The position numbers and the translations under genes were made by a program. A stretch of 64,000 nt of DNA from Thermoplasmata archaeon (GTDB taxonomy: Archaea > Thermoplasmatota > Thermoplasmata > Lutacidiplasmatales > UBA184): positions 1 through 64,000 of the forward strand of contig JAKAAX010000008.1 of assembly GCA_021802125.1 (NCBI GenBank), written 5' to 3'. This document shows, in pieces, positions 43,564-53,087 of the stretch; the stretch's first letter is position 1, and every line of letters begins with the position of its first letter. The notes beneath the pieces are model-generated. The model saw only the letters and a list, made by a program, of their open reading frames with translations. It had not been told where the DNA came from and ran no database searches.

Positions 43564-44358
43564 ATGTCCAATGTGCCCCCTTCCGATCCGGCCCGCTTCC
43601 CGACCCGTCCCGACCCCCAGGCACCCCGCCGTCCCGCGGACACCGGGGCCGCCATCGATTGGGTCGAAGCGGAGCGGCCTCGGCTCCGTCTCCTTCGGCA
43701 ACTCCCGGTCCCTGTCCACCTGGAGCAGGGGCTCCACCCTCCCGAGCATGTCTGCGCCGCCTGCTCCTCCGCCCGCGTCCTCCGCCGGGCGGCGGAGGAG
43801 GAAGGGGCCCAGCTCCTCTGGGTGGAGGTGGCGCACGTGGTCCCGGGCCAGGAGGGCATCGCGGCGCCCCCGCCCTGGCTGCGCATCCTGGCCCCCGGCA
43901 GCGAGACCGGGCCCGTGCGGTTCCTCGGGACCCCGCGGGGCGACCTCTTGGAGGGGCTCGTCCAGGTCGTCCAGGACGTGGCCGGCGGCACCGCTCCCTC
44001 CGACCTGAGCGCGGACTGGAAGGCCTTCGCCGAGAGGACCCATCGACGTCACCACTTCCGCATCTTCGCCTCGGCGAAGAACTCGGACGCGCCCTCGGTC
44101 GTGCGGGCGCTTGCCCGCTTCGTCCACCTGCGGCCCGAGCGGCTCGCGTTGGATGTCATCGACGTGGAGGCCTTCCCCGAGGAGGCGCGACGAAGAGGGG
44201 TCCGCCACCTCCCGACGGTCACCATCGACGACTTCGCCCACTTCTACGGACCCCCGCGGGAGGACGAGCTGCTGCACGCGATCGAGCACGTCATGCCCTC
44301 GGGGGACCTGCCGTACGCCGGACCGAAGGGCGAGAGCCCCTTCGGGGGCATGAGCTGA
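43564..44358 (+). CDS. Tandem thioredoxin-fold protein (PDO-like) with one active CxxC
   Basis: The 264-residue protein looks like a protein disulfide oxidoreductase with two thioredoxin-like units. The first unit has CAAC (C64, C67). The second starts at FRIFASAKNSDAPSVVRALARF, which occupies the place of the usual TPTCPHCP motif but contains no cysteine; the cis-proline segment RHLPTVTIDD follows as expected. Archaeal PDOs normally use both CxxC motifs, so this one may act by a different mechanism or as a binding protein. The first 35 residues are low complexity. A GGAGAG site precedes the ATG. Confidence 0.7.
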   Translation: MSNVPPSDPARFPTRPDPQAPRRPADTGAAIDWVEAERPRLRLLRQLPVPVHLEQGLHPPEHVCAACSSARVLRRAAEEEGAQLLWVEVAHVVPGQEGIAAPPPWLRILAPGSETGPVRFLGTPRGDLLEGLVQVVQDVAGGTAPSDLSADWKAFAERTHRRHHFRIFASAKNSDAPSVVRALARFVHLRPERLALDVIDVEAFPEEARRRGVRHLPTVTIDDFAHFYGPPREDELLHAIEHVMPSGDLPYAGPKGESPFGGMS

Positions 44359-44376
44359 CCTCGAGGGCGCTCGGAC

Positions 44377-46260
44377 CTACGGCCCCGGGGCCGGGTCCGT
44401 CGGTTCGGAGGCGGGAGCCCGTCGTCGGCGAACCTTCCGGGAGAGCTCTTCACGGCTCCCGTCCGCGGGGGGTGAGGGCGCCGCCGCCTCGCTCGACGGC
44501 ACGTTGCCCTCGGCGGAGAACCTCCGCACGTGGCGCATCATCGCCGACTCGCGCTTGCGTTCCGCCCGGTGGTAGCCCTCGTCGCGGGTCCCCTGGGTCA
44601 TGAGGATGACCACCCGGCCCGCCGAGCTGCGACCGGTCCGTCCCTTCCTCTGGATCGTCCGGATCTCGCTGGGCAACGCCTCGAAGAAGACCACCAGGTC
44701 CACGTCCGGGATGTCGATCCCCTCCTCGGCGACGCTGCTCGCGACGAGCACCGGGAACTTTCCCGACCGGAAGTCCTCGAGGATCCGCCCCTGCTCCTTC
44801 TGGTCCATCCCCTTGTCCTCCTCCGACCGCGTGGCCTGTCCCACGAAGCGCTTCGCGCGGACCCCGTGGGAGCCCAGGTCCTCGACGATGCTGCGCACCG
44901 TGTCGCGGAACTGGGCGAAGACCAGCACCTTCGCCTCCGGCTTCGACGTGAGCGTCTCCTGGACCAGGCCCAGCAGCTCGGCCATCTTCGGATGGGAGCT
45001 GGACGTGGACCCTTGGAGCTGTTCGCGGCCCTTCTCCACGGCCTTCACGACGGCCGGGTGCGCGACGAACGCCCGGTCGGCCTTCCCCGGCTTCGGCTTG
45101 GTGGAGAGCCGTTCGATGTAGTCGAGCAGCGGCGCCACGCCCTGCGTCTCGAGCAGCTCTCCGGCGTGGTAGAAGTGCATGGCGAGCATCAGCTTGTAGA
45201 GGGCGCCGAACTTCCGGCCCATCGGTCCCGGCCGGGCCATGATCATCCCGCGCGTGGCCAGGAGGTCCTTCACCCCCGTGACCCGCAAGGGCTTGTTCCG
45301 GAGGAAGCCCATCCGCTGCAGGCTCACCATGGATTCGTGGGCGGCCGCCCGCAGCTCGTTCCGGACCTCCTCGACCTCCGGAGGAAGGCGCACCTTCACC
45401 TGCGTCGTTTCGACGTTCTGCACGTACGCCGCGACGTCCGGGTCCTCCCGGGTGCGCGCTTCCACGCGGGAGATGCCCAGGGCGCCCAGCACCTCGTCGA
45501 TCTTTGCGCCCTTCCCTCCGGGAGAGGCGGTCAGGCCGAGGACCCGTCGCTCCTCCGGCCTCTGGCTACGGTAGATCGCCGCGATCTTCACGTAGGCGTA
45601 CTGGCCGACGGAGCGATGGGCCTCATCGAAGATCAGCAGGGCGACGTCCTTCAGCGAATACCGACCCTCCGCGAGGTCGTTCACGACCAGCTGGGGGGTG
45701 GCGAAGATCGCGTCCGAGGGGTCCCAGGCCCCTTCCCGCTTCGGGGACTGGATGCTGCCGGTGAAGGTCGCCCGGGGGAGGGAACGGAACCAGTGGGCGA
45801 AGGAGCGCGCATGCTGCTCCACGAGCGGGCGGGTGGGTGCGAGAAAGAGGACCTTCCCCCGCCGGCAGCGCACCCGCTCGGCGGCCACGAGGGCCGCGAT
45901 GACCGTCTTCCCGAGCCCGGTGGGCAGAACCACGAGGACGTCGGTCTCGAGGGCGGCCCGCGCGATGCTCAGCTGGAACGGGTAGGCCCGCACCCTCGAG
46001 GCGCGGAGCAGAGGGTGGACCACGAACCCGCCCTCCCCCTCCTCGAGGAGCATGCCTTCCGGCAGCGGGGGTTCGGCCGGAGCTGCGGGGGTCCGGGAGA
46101 CGCTCGAGGCGGAAGCTGAAGGGTCCCCTTCCCCTCCCTCCGTGAGCCCGCCCGCGAGGAAGTCGTCCAGCGTGCGCTGGGTCTTCCGCGCCTCCGCCGG
46201 GGGGGGAGGTGGCGCGGTGGGCGCCTCCTGGCTCGAGGGATCCGAGGTCCCCTGTTCCAT
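44377..46260 (-). CDS. Hef/FANCM-type DEAH helicase without nuclease domain
   Basis: The 627-residue SF2 helicase acts on stalled forks and branched DNA. Walker A is LPTGLGKT (112-119), motif II is the DEAH box (D212-H215), motif III is LTASPGG, and motif VI is IQRKGRTGRS. The spacing and the long helical insert between the RecA lobes fit the Hef/FANCM family. The XPF-type nuclease and HhH domains of euryarchaeal Hef are missing, so this is the helicase-only form. A PIP-box-like motif QRTLDDFL (Q28-L35) lies in the disordered N-terminus and would bind PCNA. The C-terminal tail is basic. Confidence 0.92.
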   Translation of the reverse strand: MEQGTSDPSSQEAPTAPPPPPAEARKTQRTLDDFLAGGLTEGGEGDPSASASSVSRTPAAPAEPPLPEGMLLEEGEGGFVVHPLLRASRVRAYPFQLSIARAALETDVLVVLPTGLGKTVIAALVAAERVRCRRGKVLFLAPTRPLVEQHARSFAHWFRSLPRATFTGSIQSPKREGAWDPSDAIFATPQLVVNDLAEGRYSLKDVALLIFDEAHRSVGQYAYVKIAAIYRSQRPEERRVLGLTASPGGKGAKIDEVLGALGISRVEARTREDPDVAAYVQNVETTQVKVRLPPEVEEVRNELRAAAHESMVSLQRMGFLRNKPLRVTGVKDLLATRGMIMARPGPMGRKFGALYKLMLAMHFYHAGELLETQGVAPLLDYIERLSTKPKPGKADRAFVAHPAVVKAVEKGREQLQGSTSSSHPKMAELLGLVQETLTSKPEAKVLVFAQFRDTVRSIVEDLGSHGVRAKRFVGQATRSEEDKGMDQKEQGRILEDFRSGKFPVLVASSVAEEGIDIPDVDLVVFFEALPSEIRTIQRKGRTGRSSAGRVVILMTQGTRDEGYHRAERKRESAMMRHVRRFSAEGNVPSSEAAAPSPPADGSREELSRKVRRRRAPASEPTDPAPGP

Positions 46261-46320
46261 GGATGGACCGACCCCTCGGGCCCCCAGACGACCCCAAGCT
46301 AAGAGACCTCGCGGGGAGGA

Positions 46321-47622
46321 TCAGGCCTGCGGGCCCTTGGCCCTGGGCGCGATCCTCTCCAGCCCGCCCATGTAGGGACGGAGGACCTCCGGGACCGTCA
46401 CGGTCCCGTCCGCGTTCTGGTAGTTCTCCAGTACCACCGCCATCGCGCGTGAGGTCGCCACCGCGGTCGAGTTGAGCGTGTGCGGGACGGTCTTGCCCGG
46501 CTTGCCCCTCTTCCCCATCCGGATGCCCAGACGACGCGCCTGGTAGTCGGTGCAGTTCGAGCAGCTCACGACCTCGCGGTAGCCCTCTTGCTTCGCGAAG
46601 TACGCCTCGATGTCGTACTTCTTCGCGGCCACCGTGCCGATGTCCCCCGTGCAGACGTTCACGACACGGTAGGGGACCTTGAGCTGCCGGAAGATCTCCT
46701 CGGCGTTCGCCCGCAGCTCCTCGTGGTACTTCGGAGAGTCCTCCGGTCGGCAGAAGATGAACTGCTCGATCTTCTGGAACTGGTGGACGCGGAACACCCC
46801 CTTCTGGTCCACACCGTGGCCCCCGATCTCCCGGCGGAAGCAGGTGCTGAGCCCGGCGAGGCGGATCGGGAGGTCATCCTCCTCCAGGATCTCCCCCATG
46901 TAGAGGGCGGCGAGGGGGTGCTCGCTCGTCGCGATCAGGTAGAGGTCGTCCCCCTCGATCTTGTACATGACGTTCTCGAAGTCCGAGAGGTCGGTGACCC
47001 CCTCGTAGGGGGCTCGGCGGAGCATGAAGGGAGGCTCGACGAGCGTGAACCCCCGCTTCAGGAGCACGTCGAGGGCGAACCTCTGCAGGGCGAGGTCGAG
47101 CTCGGCCAGCGCCCCCTTGAGATAGTAGAACCCCGCGCCGCTCGCCCTTCGGGCCCGGTCGAAGTCGGCGATCCCGAGCTTCTCGGCGAGCTCCACGTGC
47201 GAGAGGGCCGGGAAGGCGTGGTGGACCGGCTCGCCCCAGGTGGCGACGGTGGCGTTGTCGTGGTCGTCCTTTCCGTACGGGACGCTCTCGTCCAGGAGGT
47301 TGGGGACGCGCATCAGGGTCCGGTCCCGCGTGGCCTCGAACTCCTTCTCGTGGGCCTCGAGCTCGGCGAGACGGGCCGGCAGCTTCTGGGCCTCGGCCTT
47401 GAGCTCCGCGGGATCCTCCGACCGCTTCCGGGCCTCCGCCATGGCCTGCGAGAGCTCGTTCCTTCGCCGGCGCAGCCGGTCGGCCTCCTGGTGGAGGCGC
47501 CGCCACTCTTCATCCGCGGTCTGGGCGGTCGCAAGGAGCTCCAGGAACTGGGGAGCCTGGCGGCGGGCGAGGTTCTCCTTCACCTTCGCGGGCTCCCGAC
47601 GGACCAGGTCGAGGTCGATCAC
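46321..47622 (-). CDS. serS: Seryl-tRNA synthetase
   Basis: The 433-residue class II enzyme charges tRNA-Ser with serine. The N-terminal helical arm (IDLDLVRREPAKVKENLAR through the coiled coil to about residue 110) binds the long variable arm of tRNA-Ser. Motif 2 is CFRREIGGHGVDQKGVFRVHQFQ with the following KIEQF, and motif 3 is the C-terminal LNSTAVATSRAMAVVLEN. It is the common SerRS rather than the methanogen type. The GTG at 47622 gives the family N-terminus; the frame is open 23 codons further upstream. Confidence 0.95.
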   Translation of the reverse strand: MIDLDLVRREPAKVKENLARRQAPQFLELLATAQTADEEWRRLHQEADRLRRRRNELSQAMAEARKRSEDPAELKAEAQKLPARLAELEAHEKEFEATRDRTLMRVPNLLDESVPYGKDDHDNATVATWGEPVHHAFPALSHVELAEKLGIADFDRARRASGAGFYYLKGALAELDLALQRFALDVLLKRGFTLVEPPFMLRRAPYEGVTDLSDFENVMYKIEGDDLYLIATSEHPLAALYMGEILEEDDLPIRLAGLSTCFRREIGGHGVDQKGVFRVHQFQKIEQFIFCRPEDSPKYHEELRANAEEIFRQLKVPYRVVNVCTGDIGTVAAKKYDIEAYFAKQEGYREVVSCSNCTDYQARRLGIRMGKRGKPGKTVPHTLNSTAVATSRAMAVVLENYQNADGTVTVPEVLRPYMGGLERIAPRAKGPQA

Positions 47623-47753
47623 GGGCCGGGGCACCCGGGGCCTCCCCTTACGTCTTTCGTTCCGTCTCCCGCCACGAGGGAACCCCGCCAACGGGACCAG
47701 AGAACCCTTTAGTGGAGAACCTCTTGGCGCGGGCCCCGGAAGGTGGGAGAACC

Positions 47754-49229
47754 ATGGACGAGCACGGATTGTTCATCGACGGCAAGTGGGAGACCCCGAC
47801 GGGCGCGAAGCGTTTCACGACGCGGAACCCGGCCACCGGAGAGGAGCTGGGCAGCTTCGTTTCCGCGACGACGAAGGACGTGGAGCGCGCCGTGAGCTCG
47901 GCGGCCAAGGCGTTCAAGTCCTGGAGGGAGACCCCGGCCCCGAAGCGCGGGCAGATCCTGCTGCGGGTCGCTGAGGTCTACAAGCGCCGCAAGGACGAGC
48001 TCGGCGCGACGGTCACGAAGGAGATGGGGAAGATCCTTCCGGAGGGGAAGGGTGACGTCCAGGAAGCCATCGATTTCCTGGAGTACATGAGCGCCGAGGG
48101 ACGACGCCTCCTTGGCGAGACGGTCCCCTCCGAACTGCGCAACAAGTACTGCATGACGCTGCGGCAGCCCAAGGGCGTCATCGCGGCCATCACCCCGTGG
48201 AACTTCCCCACCGCGATCCCGAACTGGAAGCTCGCGGCCGCCCTCATCTCCGGCAACACCGTCGTCTTCAAGCCCGCCTCGAACACCTCGCTCTGCGGCG
48301 TGAAGGTGGTCCAGGCCTACGAGGAGGGCGGACTGCCCCCCGGGGTCCTGAACCTCGTGACCGGCTCAGGCGGGGTCGTGGGCGACGCGCTCGTGACCGA
48401 CCCGCGCGTGAAGGCGGTGAGCTTCACCGGCGGCACGGACACCGGCCGTCAGGTCTACCTGAAGGGCGCGGAGCACCTCAAGTACGTCCACCTCGAGCTC
48501 GGAGGGAAGAACCCGCAGATCGTGCTCAACGACGCGAACCTCGAGCTCGCGCTCGACGGGGTGCTCTTCGGGGCGTTCGGCTCCAGTGGGCAGCGCTGCA
48601 CCGCCACGAGCCGGCTCATCCTCCAGGAGGGCATCTACGACAAGTTCCTCGGGATGCTGCTCGAACGGCTCAAGACGTTCAAGGTCGGGAACCCCCTGGA
48701 CAAGGGCGTCGACATGGGGCCCGTCGCGAGCGCGGACCAGGAGAAGAAGGTCCTCGCCTACATCGAGGTCGGGAAGAAGGAGGGGGCCAAGCTCCGCACC
48801 GGCGGAGAGAAGCTCAAGGGAGGCGCCTACGACAAGGGCTACTACCTCGCCCCCACCGTCTTCGAGGCGAAGCACGGGATGAGGATCACCAAGGAGGAGA
48901 TCTTCGGCCCCGTCCTCTCCGTGATGAAGGTCAAGGACTTCGAGGAGGCGGTCGAGGTCGCCAACGACGTGAACTACGGGCTCTCCTCCTCGATCTACAC
49001 CAAGGACGTCAACCTGTCCTTCCAGGCGATGGAGCGGCTGGAGGCCGGGATCACGTACATCAACGCCCCCACCATCGGCGCCGAGGTCCAGCTCCCCTTC
49101 GGAGGGGTGAAGCAGACCGGCAACGGCGGACGCGAGGCGGGAACGACGGCCATCGAGGAGTTCACCGAGATCAAGACGGTCTTCGTCGACTTCTCGAACC
49201 GCCTGCAGAAGGCCCAGATCGACGGATGA
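47754..49229 (+). CDS. Aldehyde dehydrogenase (NAD(P)-dependent)
   Basis: The 491-residue enzyme oxidises an aldehyde to the carboxylate. Catalytic residues are C282 in GQRCTATSR, E248 in HLELGGKNPQIV, N150 in ITPWNFP and K173 in VVFKPAS. The GQRCTATSR motif resembles alpha-ketoglutarate semialdehyde and related dehydrogenases, though the actual aldehyde cannot be fixed by sequence. ATG at 47754 is preceded by AGGTGGGAG and is preferred over an ATG 14 codons upstream. A strong hairpin follows the stop codon at 49244-49267. Confidence 0.93.
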   Translation: MDEHGLFIDGKWETPTGAKRFTTRNPATGEELGSFVSATTKDVERAVSSAAKAFKSWRETPAPKRGQILLRVAEVYKRRKDELGATVTKEMGKILPEGKGDVQEAIDFLEYMSAEGRRLLGETVPSELRNKYCMTLRQPKGVIAAITPWNFPTAIPNWKLAAALISGNTVVFKPASNTSLCGVKVVQAYEEGGLPPGVLNLVTGSGGVVGDALVTDPRVKAVSFTGGTDTGRQVYLKGAEHLKYVHLELGGKNPQIVLNDANLELALDGVLFGAFGSSGQRCTATSRLILQEGIYDKFLGMLLERLKTFKVGNPLDKGVDMGPVASADQEKKVLAYIEVGKKEGAKLRTGGEKLKGGAYDKGYYLAPTVFEAKHGMRITKEEIFGPVLSVMKVKDFEEAVEVANDVNYGLSSSIYTKDVNLSFQAMERLEAGITYINAPTIGAEVQLPFGGVKQTGNGGREAGTTAIEEFTEIKTVFVDFSNRLQKAQIDG

Positions 49230-49243
49230 GACCCCCATCGGCC

Positions 49244-49267
49244 CCCCCCCGGGCCCACCCGGGGGGG
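49244..49267 (+). terminator. Perfect 10-base-pair hairpin after the aldehyde dehydrogenase gene
   Basis: CCCCCCCGGG (49244-49253) and CCCGGGGGGG (49258-49267) form a perfect 10-base-pair stem around the loop CCCA, 15 bases after the stop codon. There is no following T-tract, so termination or transcript stabilisation is an inference. Confidence 0.45.
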
Positions 49268-49412
49268 CTGGGGCCGTGCCCGGACCTCACGCGCTGTGCC
49301 CGCCCCACCTCGGGCCGACCGTCCCAGAGGTCAACCCCTGGGTCCGTCGCGCCGTCCTCCGTCACCATCAATGCGACAATAGGTGGCTGTGACCTGGCCG
49401 ACCGCCGAGCGA

Positions 49413-49424
49413 GTGGAGCTCCAC
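49413..49424. repeat. 12-base perfect palindrome upstream of the surface-repeat gene
   Basis: GTGGAGCTCCAC is a perfect 12-base palindrome about 75-85 bases before the proposed start of the surface-repeat gene. It could be an operator for a dimeric regulator, but no second copy was found nearby. Confidence 0.3.
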
Positions 49425-49497
49425 CTCCCCGTCAAGGTGTATGTGGAGGACCGAAGGACTTTCGTCCTGGTTCCTACCTGTCCTCTGTAGCCGACGC

Positions 49498-51426
49498 ATG
49501 CCGCGGAGAGAGGCGAGAGGTCCCCCCCTTCAATCCACCGCTGCGACCCCAAGCTCGGCGCGGCGCACGTGTATCGATGCCCTGCGGTGCTGGTTCGTCC
49601 TTGCCCTGTTGGTCGGTGGAATCACGCTCAGCTCAACGGCAGGGCAGGTAGACATTGGAGCCCCGGCAGCGTGGGGATCCCACTCCGAATGGATCCCCCG
49701 CCCCTACATCGCCGAGAACGGGCGGAGCTCCCATCCCCCCGCTCGGGTCAACGCAACCCCGTCACCACTGACAACGGTATCGACCGGCTCGTCGCCCCCC
49801 CACATCAAGACGCGCCCCACCCACGAGCCTGGCGGAGTTTCCTACGCGGGTCCCACCCTCATGCGTAGCGCCTATAGCGTGGACACAGGAGTGGTGGACC
49901 CCGCGGTTCGTGTGGGTCATGCCAGTGGGTCGATCTCGACCCATGCGGTGCATATCCCCCCCGCGACAACCTACGATCTCCAGAGCGGAGCGGGCCTCGT
50001 GAGCGGCGGGCCATTGCCGTGGGGGACCCCGTGGTGGAGCAACCTGAGCTCATGGCCGAGCAGCAGTCAGAGTTGGAACCTTAGCAATACGTGCAACCCT
50101 GGCTGCGGTGTAACCTTTCAGGTGCCCAACGGCTCGTACCTTCTCACGGTACCGTGTGCTATCTCCGTGACCTACGCCGTGCGTTTGGCACTTCCGCAGT
50201 GTTTCGGCGGGAGGGAGTCCATCGGAGCGGATGTCTCCGGTTCAGGGAACCTCTACCTATGGGGATTCGCCGTTGAAGACTTCGTCTCTGTCACGTCCCG
50301 GCCACCCGAACTTCCCTTCGCCACATCCCCTCCCAGTGGGTGGGTCACCAACGATTCCAACATCACCCTCTACGTCCAGAGTCCTGCAGGCTGGCAGTTT
50401 GTGGGGTGGAACGGCACAGGAAATGGAAGCTACAGCGGATCGCTCCCCGAGGTTGTCCTGCACGTTGGTGCTCCGATCAACGAAACGGCGGTCTTCGAAT
50501 CGGTCTACGAGGTCGCCTTCTCACAATCCGGCCTTCCGCTTGGAACGGCCTGGGGGGTCAATCTCAGCGGGTCCTACCTGAGGGCAGCATCGGGATTTGC
50601 GTGGACCAGTCTTCCGAACGGGACCTACCGCTATGGTGCTCCATCTCCTCTTACGACGGACTTCGGGACCCGATTCACCTCGTGGGATACCAACGGGACG
50701 GTCACCGTCGCAGGTTACAGTGTCACGGTGGGGATCAGCTACACAGAGGAGTTCAGGGTTAGTTTCACCGTTTCTCCACCGCGGGCCGGCAGCGTGAACT
50801 TTTCCGGTGGCTGGGTCGACGCCAACACGGCGGTCACCGCAACAGTGACCACTGAACCCTGGTGGACCTTCGGATACTGGAACGGCACCGGCCCAGCGAG
50901 TCGCGCCGGAAGGACCAACCCGCTCACGGTCCAGGTGGACTCTCCCCTCAACGAGACTGCGAACCTTCTACCGGTTTACCACGTGAGTTTCCTCGCGGAC
51001 CCAGCGAACTGCGGACCGGTCCTCCTCAATGGGTCCGCAGTCCCGGATACCGGCACGGTCAATCTGACTGGAGGTCCGTACCACGTGACCGTCCCCTACT
51101 GCTGAGGGTACTCGTTCGTGGGCTGGCAGGTCGGTTCGGGGGGCTCCGTCGCATCCTCGGATGGAGCCAACGCATCTGTCCTCGTCACGGGTAACTGCTC
51201 GTTCACGGCCATCTACCGAGGCTGGGCTTCGAGCGTAGCGGGTGGCGTTGTGGCTTTGGACTTGTTCCTCGGGGCCATCGCCTGCGGAGAGGCCGGGGCA
51301 CTCGTTGCACTATTCGCACGACGAAAAGGGGGCCCGCTGGCGAGCGGTGCAAGAACTTCGGGGTCCACCGCGGACCAGAAGGAGCACCGCTCTAACGACA
51401 ACCGGAATGAGGCGAATGAGGAATAG
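49498..51426 (+). pseudogene. Surface-repeat protein gene interrupted by an in-frame TGA
   Basis: The reading frame starts with an N-terminal signal helix (CWFVLALLVGGITLSSTAG) followed by extracellular InlB/Flg_new-like repeats (GWQFVGWNGTGNGS, RFTSWDTNGTVTV, FGYWNGTGPAS) and an SQSGLPLGTAWGVNLSG unit of the kind common in Thermoplasmatota surface proteins. A TGA at 51103-51105 ends translation in the middle of a repeat (HVTVPYC). The same frame resumes at once with GYSFVGWQVGSGGS, a further repeat segment, a transmembrane helix near 51230-51310 and a basic tail, ending with TAG at 51424. Without the TGA the protein would be about 642 residues and membrane-anchored. It may be a recent nonsense mutation or a sequencing error; codon use looks less GC-rich than that of its neighbours. 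Confidence 0.8.
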
Positions 51427-51612
51427 ACCGCTCGCAAGAGGACTCTTGTTCGGGAGCGGGCCAATTTGTCGCGGTCGTCGCATCCCAGCCCTCCCCATCA
51501 CGGCGTCCCGATAGAGACCTGCGAGTTGATGTCACGAAGCTCATGCCGACCTCCTTACAGATTAGGCCGAGCGTTCACCCACTCGGTCACTACCTCGCGT
51601 CCCGCCGCGTTG

Positions 51613-51623
51613 GTTGAAATATC
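51613..51623 (+). promoter_or_regulatory. TATA-like box of the coiled-coil/mfnA unit
   Basis: GTTGAAATATC is centred about 36 bases before the ATG at 51655, the only AT-rich stretch before this two-gene unit. Confidence 0.45.
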
Positions 51624-51654
51624 CCATTCTCCTGAAGGGCCCCCTCCGCACATC

Positions 51655-51849
51655 ATGAACGATGAGCAGCTCGAGCGGGAGATCCAGACCATCCAGGAGA
51701 TCCTCCGCGTCCGGCTGCGGCGCTACAATCGCGAGCTGAAGGACCTCGAGAAGGACATGCGGGAGCTTCGGGCCCTCCAGCGGGTGCGCCGGGCGGCGAA
51801 GGTCCCGGTTTCGGAAGAGACGCCCGCGGGTGAGGAAGTCACCCCGTGA
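51655..51849 (+). CDS. 64-residue coiled-coil protein, function unknown
   Basis: The short protein (MNDEQLEREIQTIQEILRVR...) is almost entirely a charged helix with heptad-like spacing (residues 3-50), ending in an acidic/Pro tail. It could pair with itself or a partner. Its stop overlaps the mfnA start by GTGA, so the genes are translationally coupled. A frame continues upstream to 51466, but the ATG at 51655 follows a TATA-like box at proper spacing. No family is recognised. Confidence 0.65.
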   Translation: MNDEQLEREIQTIQEILRVRLRRYNRELKDLEKDMRELRALQRVRRAAKVPVSEETPAGEEVTP

Positions 51850-53066
51850 GCGCTCCTCCCCGTGGTCACCGCGGGAAGCGTCGCTCGACACCTTCCCCCG
51901 GCCCCGTCCTGGCACTTCCCGCGGTGGGGATCGGTGCCCGTGCGCTACGCCAGCGGGTCCGGACCGCCGAGAGCGAGGACTGGGACTTCTCCGAAGGACG
52001 CATCTTCGGCAGCATGTGCACCCAACCCGCCCCCGCCGCGGTCGCGGCCGCCCGACGGTTCGTGACCTCCAATCTGGGGAACCCGGGGCTCGCCCCGGGC
52101 ACCGCGCGGCTCGAGGAGGAGGTCGTCGCGGTGCTGCTCGACCTCTTCCACGGCCCGGCCTTCGGGGCGGGAGGATGGGTCCTCTCCGGCGGGACCGAGG
52201 CCAACATCACCGCCCTCTGGATGGCCCGCAACGCCTCTCGGAAGCGAGAGGTCGTGCTCCCGGAAAGCGCGCACTTCTCCTTCGTCAAGGCGATCGACCT
52301 GCTCGGGCTCGAGCCGCGGTGGGTCCCTCTGGATGACCAGGGGCGGGCCTCCCTCGAGGACGCCCGGAAGGCGATCGGGCCCCGCACCGCCGCCGTGGTC
52401 GCGATCGCGGGGTCGACGGAACTCGGAGCGGTGGACCCCATCCCCGCCTTGGCGGAGCTCGCCCGTGCCCACGGTGTGCCTCTCCACGTCGACGCCGCCT
52501 TCGGAGGGTTCGTGCTGCCCTGGGCCGGGCCCGCCGCCGCGTCGGTTCCCTTCGACCTCGCGGTCCCCGGGGTCACGAGCCTCGCGGTCGACCCGCACAA
52601 GATGGGGATGGCGCCGGTCCCGGCCGGGGTCCTCCTCGTTCGGCACCGGGAGATGGCCCGGTCCATCGCGGTCGCCTCCCCCTACCTCTCGAGCCCTCAG
52701 ACGACCGGCCTCCTGGGCACTCGGGCCTCCTCCGCCGTCGCGGCGACCTACGCCGCCCTGATGGGGCTGGGCCACCGGGGATACGCCTCGAACGTCCGCC
52801 GCGTCCTGGACCTCACCGCCCAGCTCCTCGCCGGGGGACGGGCGCTGGGGCTGAGGCCCGCCGTGGAGCCCACCATGAACATCGTCGCGTTCCTCCACCG
52901 CAACCCGGTCGCCGTCCAGACGTGGATGCTCGAGCGCGGCTGGGACGTGAGCTCCGTGAGCGCGCCCTCCTCGCTCCGTTTCGTGGTGATGCCCCACGCC
53001 ACGCGCGGCACCGTGGCGGCCCTGCTGCGGGACCTGGGCTCCGCGCTCCGGCGTTTTCCCCCGTAG
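51846..53066 (+). CDS. mfnA: MfnA-type L-aspartate / L-tyrosine decarboxylase
   Basis: The 406-residue group II PLP decarboxylase has K252 in SLAVDPHKMGMAP, D216 in LHVDAAFG, H143 in ESAHFSFVKA and the GGTEANITALWMARN block. Archaeal MfnA makes tyramine for methanofuran or beta-alanine for coenzyme A. With no methanogenesis genes visible, the aspartate decarboxylase role (beta-alanine for CoA) is the simpler reading. The GTG start overlaps the stop of the coiled-coil gene by four bases. The Arg/Ser/Pro-rich first 20 residues are atypical, and a later start is possible. Confidence 0.92.
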   Translation: MSAPPRGHRGKRRSTPSPGPVLALPAVGIGARALRQRVRTAESEDWDFSEGRIFGSMCTQPAPAAVAAARRFVTSNLGNPGLAPGTARLEEEVVAVLLDLFHGPAFGAGGWVLSGGTEANITALWMARNASRKREVVLPESAHFSFVKAIDLLGLEPRWVPLDDQGRASLEDARKAIGPRTAAVVAIAGSTELGAVDPIPALAELARAHGVPLHVDAAFGGFVLPWAGPAAASVPFDLAVPGVTSLAVDPHKMGMAPVPAGVLLVRHREMARSIAVASPYLSSPQTTGLLGTRASSAVAATYAALMGLGHRGYASNVRRVLDLTAQLLAGGRALGLRPAVEPTMNIVAFLHRNPVAVQTWMLERGWDVSSVSAPSSLRFVVMPHATRGTVAALLRDLGSALRRFPP

Positions 53067-53087
53067 ACCGGGAAGCCTACCGACCGT

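Noticed and set aside
51103..51105. Selenocysteine at the in-frame TGA
   Set aside because: The residue would lie in an extracellular structural repeat, no SECIS-like element was recognised and selenoproteins are not expected in this group. A nonsense change or sequence error is simpler.
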